Shown in pieces: positions 9,578 to 19,540 of a stretch of 64,000 nt of DNA (position 1 is its first letter; each line of letters starts with the position of its first letter). The notes beneath the pieces were generated by a model. The model had not been told where the DNA came from, did no database searches, and saw only the letters and a program-made list of their open reading frames with translations. The position numbers and the translations under genes were made by a program. The DNA is from Gracilaria domingensis (taxonomy: Eukaryota; Rhodophyta; Florideophyceae; Gracilariales; Gracilariaceae): the NCBI GenBank assembly GCA_022539475.1, contig VCMS01000237.1, positions 1 through 64,000 on the forward strand, in the 5' to 3' direction.

Positions 9578-9858
9578 TATCGACGTCTTGCTCAGAACGG
9601 AGAATATATTTTGAGTTTAAATCACGTGCTTTCGTTCAAAAAGGAACGTAGGTACACGTCGACCTCAACACAAGGGTGTACTTCTCGTATTATCTACCAC
9701 TGGTTATAAACCTGTGGTTTCCCAACGTTGTACGCTGTACACTTGTCCAATCTCGCACAGAAAAATAAATCTCTTCCCTCCGCCGCCGCCCCCGCCCGTC
9801 CGACGTCCGACCTTTTGTTACCGTCGTGATCCGTGCCATCCTCGCGTTCTACTCCGCT

Positions 9859-9922
9859 CCGTCGTACGTTTTTCCGCCCTCGCACTCGCTACAAAGTGCG
9901 AGGGCGGAAAAAAGTACGACGG
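9859..9922. repeat. 28-bp near-perfect hairpin right of the transposase
   Basis: CCGTCGTACG... pairs with ...GTACGACGG through 28-base arms with a single mismatch and an 8-base loop (CGCTACAA). The stem includes TCCGCCCTCGCACT and its complement. It lies about 280 bases upstream of the transposase start and is probably part of the right subterminal repeat region. Confidence 0.85.
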
Positions 9923-10189
9923 ATTACGAAGTAGCGTGCTGAGAATGGATTGCATTAAGCGGACATGAAGCGTACCTCATTCTCTTTCTCCGCCCTCGTC
10001 GGACGCCTCCATGAAGCGGACAGCATCCGTATCTCACGGATGTATTCCGTGCAGTCTTTCCGTGCAGTCTTTTCGTACGTGCTTCCATATCCTTCTACGT
10101 ATCTTTGTTCTAAACTAACCAATCCTCACCACGTCTCTTCGCGCTCTGCGACATGTGAACGGCAGGAAAAAGGCTTTGGGTTACTTTTG

Positions 10190-10706
10190 CGAGTTACTAG
10201 GTCCCTCGACTTTTCTAGCGCAACGTTTCTGTTTTGCTCTTATCAATGGTACGTTCTATCGCATTTCAACTGTATCCAACGGAGCATTGACTAACATATG
10301 GATACTTTCTGCTTGCGTATACAGGTAAACGACCAATTTCATTTCGTCTCTCAAGATCGATCTCTGGCTGTTCGGGATAGGCGATTCTGGTACTTGGTTG
10401 GGACATAGGCTGCTCTTTCGTTTATCGCATCTTGAGGTATGTTTGCTGCATGGGCATTCTTGGTGTCCTTGCTTGTGAGTTCTCGCTTCGACACCTTTCG
10501 CGCTTTACGATGATGGTGGGCTGGTAATCTAACCGATCCCTTTCCTTCTTCTTTTTCATTTTACGAGTTACTAGGTCTCTCGACTTTTCTAGCGCAACGT
10601 TTCTGTTTTGCTTTATCAATGGTACGTTCCATCGCATTTCAAATGTATCCAACCGATCATTGACTAACTTATGGATACTTTCTGCTTGCGTATACAGGTA
10701 AATGAC
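10190..10706 (+). repeat. direct repeat of about 143 bp, two copies (10190-10332 and 10564-10706)
   Basis: Both copies start CGAGTTACTAG and end TATACAGGTAAA; they differ at about a dozen positions. The copies are spaced 374 bases start to start. The end resembles a splice acceptor followed directly by a donor (ACAG/GTAA). That could be chance, or a remnant of a duplicated leader exon boundary. No coding potential was seen. Confidence 0.8.
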
Positions 10707-10743
10707 TTTTGATGCGGACGTAGCTCACGAGTTGCAGGTGCAG

Positions 10744-10921
10744 GTTCCTCAAGTAGGGAACCATGCATCTGGGCATGGTTCCCTACATGAGGAACGGAGA
10801 GGATGAGGCGCTTCGCGCCTCATCCTCTCCGTTCCGCTTCGCGCCTCATCCTCTCGGAGTGCGTATTTGTTCTACCGATACAGCCGATGGTGGACTTGCA
10901 GTCTGCGGCATCTGCCGCAGA
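10744..10921. repeat. cluster of three perfect or near-perfect hairpins
   Basis: Hairpin one has about 23-base arms (10744-10766 and 10773-10795, one mismatch) around ATCTGG. Hairpin two has exact 21-base arms (10791-10811 and 10815-10835) with a TTC loop. Its right half is repeated again at 10836-10857. Hairpin three (10902-10921) is TCTGCGGCA with its complement. Such stacking mirrors the palindrome complex at 560-1420 and supports a right transposon end here. Confidence 0.8.
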
Positions 10922-10925
10922 TTGC

Positions 10926-11372
10926 GCCTACACCCGCTCCATCATGGGGATATGGTACATGTAATATAGCGAAGTAGTGGTTAGCAAAAGCGGTCGATAA
11001 AAGAATAGATACGAATAAAAGGGTATGATTTCATAATGGGCATCATCTGTACTAGCACTAGTATTCCATGCGTTGCAGGGTATCATTCCGCAGAAGGTGT
11101 CGTGTAATGTGCACCTTAATGGAAACTGAACCTAGACTTCGCGAAATACAGTTCAGGTAGCCCTCGACTAAAGAACTAGCACGAGTGGAAAACCCACCAG
11201 TATTTACTGCACAGCGATTCTGGACGACCCAAGCAATTATCTGCAAATTTTGAAATAATTGATCTCGATATTTTTTCAAAAAATTTACTGGACGACCCTT
11301 GCCAATTTCTGGACGACCCTCGCCAAAAACTAGCATCTGCAAGAGACAGACGCGGACACTTCCGCTTACGCC
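10926..11372. other. spacer between the DNA transposon and the Gypsy element
   Basis: AT-rich and non-coding. TCTGGACGACCC or CTGGACGACCC occurs three times (about 11219, 11288 and 11311) just ahead of the Gypsy open frame. No LTR matching the downstream LTR-like block is present, so the 5' end of the Gypsy element is missing or unrecognised. Confidence 0.5.
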
Positions 11373-12650
11373 TTGGCTACAATGGATGATGGGGAAGTCC
11401 CAGTCTCTGGGGAGCGCGCTTCAGATGCATTCCCAGAACAGGACGCAGTGGAACTTATTGCAGAACTCAATGTCACTGAAAATCAACGCGAGCCGGTTGT
11501 TCCTCACTCTCAAATGATGGACGAAGAGCGAAGCTGGTTCGAAGATACCGAGAGTGACGAGAGTTCAAGTGAAGAAGATGACGAAGGCTCTCCGCCACCT
11601 GAGGAAACCCTCGTGCTCCCGATAAGGAGTGATGTTGTCTTGCTCCGGCCTGAAGACCCGGATCGTAGGCCGAACTATCTAATCTTCCGTGTGTACCGCC
11701 GCTACCCTGAGCTGGCTCCAGGAGATCTTATTCATCCTCACGTTACTGAGTTACCATATGGCGAGATGACTGTCCTGGAACTCGACCATCGAGAGCAGCA
11801 GGTGGTTCGCTTTGGTGAAGGATGGCCGATCCCAGAGGCCAGTGTTGAGGAAACTGCTGCCCAGCCAGCTGGAGCCGAAGCGACTGAAGGGCACGTTACC
11901 TATGTGGGAATTGAAGATTCTGAGGATTATCTGGAGGGTCGAGTGATCAGCTTCGGAAACCTCCCTATGCACGATACGTTCGATGATCACCCCCCGAATT
12001 TTTCATCATTCCAGAGCTTCTCCACCGACACCAGCGTCCAGCAATACGCTGCTGGCAATGTGCCGATTGAGAAAAGCGAGGGCGCTGAAGAAGATGTTAC
12101 GAATAAAGATTATGAAGATGAAGCTTATGAAGCAGAAGATGAAGATGAAGATGAAGTTAATGAAGATGAAGAAAAATCTGAAGATGAAGACGAAAATGAA
12201 GAAGAGAACTTCTCTTCAGAAAAGGTTGAGATATTTGGTACACCGCTCTATCGTGATCCTGTCCTGACTATACCTATTAAGGACGATGTGAAGCTGCTAC
12301 CATTAGAAGAGGGTGAGCTCGTCAGCGACTTTCTCTTCGTACGAGTGGAAATACGTTATCCTGTTCCTTCTCCTGCTCATCCACCCCACTTAGGCGTCCA
12401 CAATATGCCTTTTGGCCGCATCGGACACCTAGAAGAAGACGATGATGGGGGATACGTGATCGCGTTTGATGAAGAACTTCCGCAAGAAGAGTTCCAGCCT
12501 TAGTTGGAATCGCAAGAGGAGCGTTCCGGAGCTCAACCGGGACCTTCACAGATAGAATGCACTCCTCGCGCCCCACTTGCCACGCACGCTGACGAAAGTT
12601 CAGACGTTGGTCAGATGGTTCCTGAAGAGCGGGCTGAAGGTTACTAGAGT
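11373..12650 (+). CDS. Gypsy upstream region: acidic protein with an internally duplicated domain
   Basis: The region encodes about 376 residues or more. Two copies of a domain of about 75 residues are separated by a very Glu/Asp/Lys-rich linker (GAAGATGAAGAT-type DNA near 12110-12200). The first copy begins VLPIRSDVVLL and contains FRVYRRYP; the second begins LTIPIKDDVKLL and contains VRVEIRYP. Both end in a PFG- or PYG-type turn and an acidic tail. It occupies the place where gag normally lies, but no CCHC knuckle or aspartic-protease D(T/S)G motif is visible. It may be a divergent structural protein or an acquired accessory gene. Part of a fossil element. Confidence 0.6.
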
Positions 12651-12695
12651 GATTCAGAAGAAGTATGCTTGACGCAATGAATCAAGTACTCATTA

Positions 12696-15600
12696 TTGGA
12701 TCATATTGCTAAAGATTCTAGGGGACGCACATTTGACAGGCGAGACTACCATCCCGACACGGATCAGGAAGCGGTCATTTCGGAGAAGATATCTCACTTG
12801 CTTCCTCAAGCGCAGGAGAGGCTACGTACTACTCTACTTGATTTGGATGTCGTGGCCTGGTCATTGTACGATCTCCGCCCTTCGAATGTCCCCGTCATGC
12901 ATGAGTTCTCCCATAGAGACGATACACCGATACATTCGCGAGTACGCCGCCTGCCGCCGAAACACGACGAGGTGGTTAGGAAAGAAGTCGATAAGATGCT
13001 GTCAGCCGGAATCATCAAGCCTTGTACGTCCCCTTGGTCCTTCCCAGTCGTCATAGCGACCAAGAAAGATGGGAAACCAAGGATCTGCGTAGACTACAGG
13101 CCTCTGAATAAGGTCATGAAGGCTGAACGCTGGCCACTCCCTCACATGGACCAGATCTTTGATGACTTGCGAGACGACAGCTATTTCACCACTCTCGACC
13201 TGTTCTCTGGCTATTGGCAGATCCGGATGTCGCCTAAATGCAAGGAAATGACCTCTTTTGTCTGCAGGCAGGGCACGTACCAGTTCGAAGTCATGCCTTT
13301 TGGTCTCAAGAATGCACCTTCTACATTCCAGCGCATGATGGACTCAATTCTGAACCATTGTGAATACGCTCGCGTTTATGTGGACGACGTGTTCATATAC
13401 TCTAAGAGTCTTGAAGAGCATAGAGAGCATGTGGAGGACGTTCCAAGAACTATAGCGCGCATGGGTTGAAGCTGAAGATTTCCAAGTGTGAGTTTGCACA
13501 ACCTAGGATCGAGTTACTTGGGCACGTCGTGGACGAAACTGGTGTCGCAGTGGACATGAGAAAGATCGACACGATTCGAAACGCACCTGTCCCGACTACC
13601 GTCACTGAGTTGAGAAGCTTTCTGGGCCTTGCAGGGTATTACCGTCGGTTCATCACGCACTTTGCTGAGACTTCGTCGGTCTTGCATGCCTCCACCTCGG
13701 GTAAGGGAAGACTCGAATTCACTGAGGAAATGCTCAAGGCCTTCAATGAGCTGAAGCAAAAGCTCACGAGTCCATCGGTGTTGGCATTCCCCGACTTTGA
13801 CTCACCTTTCCGTGTGGAGACCGACGCTTCGTCGGTTGCCCTCGGAGCTGTCCTCACTCAAAGAAAGTCGGATGGAACGTATCACCCTGTGCAGTACGCA
13901 AGCAGGACCATGACAGCTGCGGAAAGAAAGTACTCAGTATGTGAGAAAGAAGCCTTGGCTGTGATCTTCGCTTTGAAAACGTTTAGGATGTATCTGCTTG
14001 GGTCTCAGCCTTTCCAGTTGGTCACGGACCACCAGGCTTTGAAGTATGCTTTCTCGAAGAAAGATATGCATAGCAGATTGGCAAGAGGGTTAGACTTCCT
14101 GGCAGAATATGAGTTCGAGATCCTCTACATGGAAGGCAACAAGAACCACGCCGCTGATTATCTCTCTCGTTATGCCGCTGCGAAGGAGAAAGCGGAAGAG
14201 GAGGATACGGCGATGGTTGCTGCACCGATTTCTGACGTCTTTAGTGGGCTGGAACCGTACTACGCCAACATCGGAAGACACCTGAGCCAGATTCCAATTG
14301 ACGAACCTAACATGAAGCTCATAGCTGCCGTGAGGCGCAACTCGAAGAAGTTCACTGTCTGGAACGGGCGCCTCTACTGCCGTATTGGCACGTGGCTGAG
14401 ACTTGTTCCTGATATAATCGAAAGGACCCAAATCATCCGGACCTTCTATGATGACGTTGGGCACTGGGACGTGGCAGCCACCACGAGGCATCTTTTGGAC
14501 AGATTTTGGTGGCCTGCTATGCGCGTTGAGGTCACCAAATATGTCAAGAGTTGCAATGGTTGTCAGTTCATGGGACCTTTTCTCTCCTACCGCGCCGGTC
14601 AGCAGGCTCTTCTCACTAATGTGTTTGACACATTTTCTACTGACTTTGCTGGACCTTTTCGGCCTACTAGCAGTGGAAATAGGTTTCTTCTGATGGGAGT
14701 GGAACACTTGACTGGATGGCCCATAGCCCTGGCTACAAGAAACGCGACTGCTTCAGAAGTTCTGAGATTTGTCCGACAAGAGATTGTCGGTTCTTTCGGG
14801 TGCCCTCGGACGATCGTCTCTGATAACGCAACCTCTTTCCTTGCAGCCACCGTTCAGCAGTACATGAGAAAGCATGACATCTCACTGAAGCCGGTGCTAG
14901 CATATGCTCCTGTCTTGAATGGACGCGCAGAAAGAATGGTCGGAACCAGTAAGAGAGCCATTGGAAAGATCGTCTATGAAAGAGGAATCAACTGGGACGA
15001 AGCACTACATGACGTGCTGTACGGATACAGGACTCGTAGGATGTCTGAGGGATACTCACCCTTTCAGCTTCTCTATGGGACCCGTCGTCGTATGCACCGT
15101 ACGGACTTTCCTCGTCTGATCCCCGATGCCACAGACGCGAATCGTCTCACGGAAGTGGAAGCAGCTACCGTGGGAAGGGCCACTCGAGTCGACAGGCAAG
15201 TACCCCGGCAGGATGACGAACGATATGGACACAGGTTCGCAGTTGGAGATCAGGTACTTGTCATGCGTGGTGAAGCCATGAATCCGTCGATCAAATGGCC
15301 TCCGTTTGTTACTAAGTTCTATGGCCCTTGTCGCATCATACGCGCTAGCCATCCGCGTTACTACTTGATCTCCCCACACCGCCGCATGTCCAGGAGAGGT
15401 ACTCATGCAAGAAGGCTCAGGCTCTACCATGAGAGACCGGATAACCTAAGGATTGACGCCAATGACACTCAGGATGCTCTCGCTATGCCGATCTTGGTGG
15501 ACTACGAAGTCTACAACAATGAAGTGAATTACTTGGAAATGGAAGTCGGTGGAATTACCCTGCGTGACTGGCTCTCTCCGCTGCACTGTGAAGACTGGGA

Positions 15601-15970
15601 GAAGCACAGGATTATTTGGAATTGTTTCCACTTGTGCCTTAGTGTGCACCACGTTTATGGCCAGTATATCACACGACGTTCTCATGAGATGCTTGGACGA
15701 CTGGCACGTAGGCTACACCCCCAGATGGTGAGGCTTGGCGCCGACAGGGCCATCTTTCTTCTCTATCACTACGTTGTTGGGAAGTATGGCCTTCTACCGC
15801 CAGCAGCCACGCATGAAGAGAGAGTGGTGGACTATATCAGGCTCATTGGTCAGCGAGAAGAGTTCATTGTGGACTTTGAGCCGGACCCGTACCACCCAGA
15901 GCCCCCATACCCGTTCCAGTACACTACGGAAGAAGTTTCAACGAATGAATCTGTGGAGCCGACGATGTAA
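12696..15970 (+). CDS. Gypsy pol region: reverse transcriptase, RNase H, integrase
   Basis: Reverse transcriptase motifs are clear: RICVDYRPLN near 13085, then TTLDLFSGYWQI, then VMPFGLKNAPSTF, then YVDD near 13380. RNase H follows with ETDASS, CEKEALAV and VTDHQAL. Integrase has an H2C2 finger (HWDVAATTRH... CNGCQ, about 14460-14560). Its catalytic core contains TDFAGPF, SDNATSF and GRAERM, the D,D,E set. The GPY-like C-terminal part (FYGPCRI) is followed by an extension of about 170 residues with no recognised domain. Fossil copy; frames long but broken. Confidence 0.92.
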
Positions 15971-16590
15971 GAAGACTTGTCGTTCGCCCAGGCGAAGCGA
16001 CCGCTGAGCAGGGGAGTCTGTGAAGAGCGAAAGAAACACAAAAGAAAAAAAAAGAAAAGCATACATTTACTTGAAGCTAATCTACGGCGAGGCAAGAGCG
16101 GTTACGAGTCTAGCAAACGGGCCTCAATGGCCATCAGAAAGCGGCGCATGGTCCGTAGGGTTCTAGAGAGGACCCCATACGTGATTTCTGAGGAACGATG
16201 ACGGTTCATCGTCTTCTCTACGCATCTGTACGAATCCTGCCACCCAGCCAAATAGGCTCGCGATAGGTGGAAGGTGGATACAGAGCTTGAAGAAGCCGGG
16301 TTGGTGAGCGAAACGGAAGCGCCAACGGGGAACCAGAATGTGCAGCTGGAGCCGGCTCGACGGAAGGTGGTGGAGCGGGAGGCTGCGCGATAGGAGAAGC
16401 ACGAATCTCGCCGACGAACTCGATCGAGTCGGGCTCGTCAAGGTCATCTGATTCGACGGCGGCAGCGACAACGGCAGGAGCGGCAACGAAGGCAGGACTA
16501 GGAGGAGGCATGGTAGTAGCAAGGACAGAAGGGCCCGGGCGAAGTAAGAAAGCAGAATATGTTATGCAAAATCTGCAGTACTGCTTGGAG
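15971..16590 (-). other. spacer before the LTR, with a possible antisense frame (16218-16512)
   Basis: After pol there is an A-rich purine stretch (about 16020-16062). On the opposite strand an open frame of about 98 codons starts at the ATG near 16512 and is Ala/Pro-rich with an acidic patch (ESDDLDEPDSIEF). Composition suggests it could be expressed, but no family is recognised and it may be a chance frame. Confidence 0.25.
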
Positions 16591-16655
16591 TGACAACCCG
16601 TCACGCGCGCCACAAAAGGTCGCGAGTGGGAAAAGCGCATGTGCTCCCCATTACA

Positions 16656-16740
16656 GGAAAATTCTGGAACCTTTAAGAGTGAGCTAGAAATTTCTAGAAA
16701 ATTCTAGAAAATTCTGAAAAGTTCCAGAAGGCACTGGAAA
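16656..16740. promoter_or_regulatory. extended heat-shock element array inside the LTR
   Basis: At 16686-16730 nine consecutive pentamers alternate nGAAn and nTTCn in perfect phase, with a single imperfect unit at 16716-16720. Another three-unit site lies at 16656-16670, and a further GGAAA unit at 16736-16740. Alternating inverted pentamers are the established binding site of heat-shock factor trimers. The array lies about 310-390 bases upstream of the TATA box, so heat or stress induction of the element is a reasonable inference. Confidence 0.8.
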
Positions 16741-17046
16741 TTACTATTTACTTCTTATCAGTGATGTTAGATTTATACATTTAAGAAGCACGGGCGCTTC
16801 TAGATGTTTCTGAAAGACTTCTTTAGAAGTCTTTAGACTAATCTAGAAGTTCTAGAAGCTCCTTAACAAAATGTTAGAATTGGTTGAATGGCTGCGGGCT
16901 TCAGAGAAGGAACGAGTAAGGCAATAATAAGGCGACAAAATGTTTAGAATTAATCTTGCGATAGAGTAGAAATTAGAAATGCGTAGAAATGGTTTCTACG
17001 ATTTGCTATCTTCAAAGAAAAGCTAGAATCGAGGGTAGCAATCGTC

Positions 17047-17054
17047 TATATAAG
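17047..17054 (+). promoter_or_regulatory. TATA box of the LTR
   Basis: TATATAAG is followed about 30 bases later by a CT-rich segment (CTTCTTCGGTCCTCTCC) suited to a start site. It lies in the middle of the LTR-like block, as expected at a U3/R junction. Confidence 0.6.
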
Positions 17055-17644
17055 CAGGGTGGCATTCGAGTTGACCCTTCTTCGGTCCTCTCCAACCACC
17101 CACCACCCACCACACCGCCACATAGCAACACCTGCTGGTCAACCTTCCCCTCAACTTTTTCCTTTCTTCTCCCCTTTTAGTCTGGTGGGCTTCCCTCAAT
17201 TGTTATCCACTCCCCCTCTTGGCCACTTGGTGGTTCTGGCCTTTTCCTGTTTTTCCTTTTTTTCTCATCCTTTGCCTACCTCTGGGGATTGGCTCTCATT
17301 ATTTCTTTTTATTGTTTCGAGTTCGTGTCTGAAGTTTGACACGGACTTTTGCCGAGTGAAGTCGAGCTGTGTCTTAAGTTTGGCACGGGCTTTAGCTGTT
17401 TTGTTTCGAATCTGTGTCTGGAGTTTGACGCAGATTTTAGCCGAATTATTTCGAGTCCTCGTCTGGAGTTGGCGTAGGCTTTAGCCGTTTTTATTTGTTG
17501 TCTATTTTATTGTGCACATCTGCACATTGCCATTAATTTGGCTGGTACCCCCTGGCACTTCCGTTGGGTTTGTCACCACCCGCGTCATTCCGTTCAAAAA
17601 TGACGTCCTCACTTATATGCAATTCTGCTGAATATCGTTCACAT

Positions 17645-17960
17645 GTCTTTAATTGTCTCGAAATCTGCATCTTTTACACTCGTTAAACGGGGGAAAGTCT
17701 CAAAGTTTAGTTCAGATTCAGAAAGAGTACACTTTGCCTGAAATAATGGCAACTTAATTGCCTGAAGTCACTCTCCTTCCCGACAAGTAGGTTTATTTTT
17801 GGCACTGGGAGCCTTTCTATCGGTTAAGATAGCCACCTCTTCCACCACAGAAACAAAAGTTTTCGTCCTATGCGATACATAAATCTGCCATGGGCTGTAC
17901 GTGCATATGTACTACTCGAAGTTCATGTTTAATATGAAACCACTGACATTTACGCCGCAT
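17645..17960 (-). pseudogene. decayed copy of an unrecognised coding repeat (family also at 32.6 and 57.5 kb)
   Basis: The reverse strand matches the plus strand at about 57400-57700 over some 230 bases. Shared peptide pieces include PWQIYVSHRT, AKCTLSESE and FETFPRLTS. A third diverged relative lies at 32620-32859 on the minus strand. Conservation at the peptide level between copies implies that it was once protein coding. In-frame stops are present. Family and function are unknown. Confidence 0.5.
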
Positions 17961-18157
17961 ATGCTAGATGAAAGTGCATGAGATGTAAACGGCTACTGTG
18001 CATTTACCTGTTTTGCATTATCATCTTGCATACGTGTAAACAAACGTGTCATGTGCACATTTGTGTTTAGAAAATATTCGAAATGCATTTGCGGGTTTTA
18101 GTAATAGTGACTTAGGGCTTGTGCGGGACACTTTGTCATGACATTTTCTCCCTTTAA
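17958..18157. repeat. left piece of an AT-rich dispersed repeat, split by later insertions
   Basis: This stretch aligns with 24190-24390 (shared words TGCATA, GTCATGTGCAC, TTAGGGCTTGT/CTAGGGCTTAT). The alignment resumes at about 19540, so roughly 1.38 kb was inserted between 18157 and 19540. The uninterrupted copy at 24.2-25.3 kb acts as the empty site. Confidence 0.65.
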
Positions 18158-18482
18158 CCCTTTTGATCCTTAAAAACATTTAACGCTGTTGAGACAGTTT
18201 TAAGAAGCACCAATTTAAATCGAGAATTATGTCTCAACTGAGTGGTTCAAACCTGTGCTGAGATTGATTGTATGCTTGCAGGGTGCACGTAGCCTTTTGA
18301 GTGGCAGATATTGCAATCTATTGCCCTTGCGACCAATTAGCACGTCTTGCTTATCGCTGTTAAGCCAGCGAGAAGCGGTTTTAACACACGGCAAAACTCT
18401 ATCTAATGAATCCAAATTTGGCCCAATCGCTCTTCATCGTAAACACTATCTCAACAGGTTAAAGCGTTTAGGGTCAAAAGGG
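18158..18482. mobile_element. piggyBac-like MITE with TTAA target duplication
   Basis: The left end CCCTTTTGATCC and right end GGGTCAAAAGGG are inverted, and arm similarity extends about 45 bases. TTAA flanks both sides (18154-18157 and 18483-18486). TTAA targets with CCC ends are typical of piggyBac-type elements. The 325-bp body has no transposase, so it is non-autonomous. The empty site TTTAAGATT is visible in the sister repeat near 24383. Confidence 0.8.
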
Positions 18483-18489
18483 TTAAGAT

Positions 18490-19540
18490 TGTGTGAAGTG
18501 GGACTGCTGTGATCTGCATTGATGTCACTTTATGTGTTATTCTACATTGTAATTATGCATTGGCTTTGCATACCTGTTCGTACAGCAGAATGCCCAACGT
18601 GACTTGGCACACGTGGATTGCTTCGACGCAACTCCACGTGTGCTAAATCAGCCAATGGCCGCTCTCTGCACTCAGGTGGTGCCTACTATTCTACATGTAG
18701 GAGTAGCACTGCGTTAATATAGTAAATATTATGTTAGTATGCATTTCTGAGCCCACTAGAAGGGTTCAGAACTCTATATAAAGGGTCAGAGAGACGCCTA
18801 GCGGTGTCTCGACCCAACACAACATTGCGTTCATCAACTTTATTATTCTATCAACCTTACCCAATACCTTGGGGCAGTGCATCTAAGTAAGTTATTACTG
18901 CGTTTAGGCCTCTGTGCCTTTCTAACATTTTTTGTGTTTGCGCGTTTCGTGCGAGCACTGCTCTTCTCATCTTAATCCCAGTACCGGTCGAAGCGCCTTA
19001 GGCGTGGACGGTAATCGGGTGGCGTGTACCAAAGGCTTCTTTGTCGTCAGTGAGCCCCACCGGAGCTTCTGATCGGATAACGGTGTCGGTCGAGAGACCT
19101 GGTGCTACACGGACCTAGTTGCTGGACGGGAAGCTGTCCGTTGGGATTTAAGTTGAGCGCCGCGTCACGTCTTCTGCGAGAAACTAGCTTGGGCATAGAT
19201 TGAAGACTTATCTTCAGTTAGTAACTCTCCTTGGGACGTCTCGTAGGAAGTTTATACGCTTGTCTCTGGACGCGTAGACATAAGTTTGGCTGCAGAATTC
19301 GCGTGCAGTTTGTTGTTGTCGGTTTTTTGTTTTCTCTTGAGTGGTGGTTGTCCAACCACTAGTTTGTCTCTTTCCTTTCTTTGCCCTGGGATATTTCCCT
19401 TGGCATACTACGTTTATTTCTTTGGTGGATTCTGGACCCACGTTGGTCTTTTTTGAGTGGCTGGTTGTTCTACCCTGACTTTCTTTCTGCTACGAGAGGG
19501 AAGTGTAAGGGTCTGTAAACACCAGCGTCGTTTGCCACCA
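18490..19540 (+). mobile_element. LTR-like insertion of about 1.05 kb
   Basis: Comparison with the uninterrupted repeat at 24.2-24.6 kb shows this stretch to be an insertion. It contains a TATA box (CTCTATATAAAGG near 18770) followed by a leader-like region and no coding frame. Candidate ends are TGTGAAGTGG and TTGCCACCA. It is probably a solo LTR or TRIM-like element, but target duplications are not clear. Confidence 0.45.

Larger units (their letters stand above)
560..10925. mobile_element. large Plavaka/KDZ-CACTA-like DNA transposon carrying a methyltransferase-SET gene (boundaries approximate)
   Basis: The block holds three tightly packed coding units. Two read rightward (methyltransferase-SET and coiled-coil frame) and one leftward (transposase), and the last two converge with only about 20 bases between their stops. 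GC-rich palindrome clusters lie on both outer sides (560-1420 and 9859-10921), as expected for subterminal repeats of a cut-and-paste element. The transposase has hallmarks of the Plavaka/Kyakuja-Dileera-Zisupton and CACTA assemblage. I could not find matching terminal inverted repeats or a target-site duplication by eye, so the ends are inferred. The alternative is a transposase gene that happens to lie next to an independent methyltransferase gene. Confidence 0.5.
11373..17575 (+). mobile_element. Ty3/Gypsy LTR retrotransposon, broken, 5' LTR not found
   Basis: The order is a duplicated acidic domain (no gag or protease seen), reverse transcriptase, RNase H, H2C2 zinc finger, DDE integrase, a long C-terminal extension, and then a downstream block with LTR-like ends (TGACAA...TTGTCA). 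RT-RNase H-integrase order defines the Ty3/Gypsy lineage. The frames remain long, with about three breaks, so the copy is not very old. Without a second LTR its age cannot be estimated from LTR divergence. It lies immediately right of the DNA transposon. Confidence 0.85.
16591..17575 (+). repeat. LTR-like block, 985 bp, probable 3' LTR of the Gypsy element or a solo LTR
   Basis: The block starts TGACAACCCG and ends GGGTTTGTCA, so its ends are a 6-base inverted TGACAA/TTGTCA. It contains a heat-shock-element array in the U3-like part and a TATATAAG box at 17047-17054, followed by a pyrimidine-rich leader. No second copy is in the window, and no clear polypurine tract abuts the left end, so the boundary and the link to the upstream pol region are inferred. 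Confidence 0.55.

Noticed and set aside
12110-12200. GAA/GAT-rich microsatellite
   Set aside because: It stays in frame as the acidic linker between two conserved domain copies, so it is coding low complexity.
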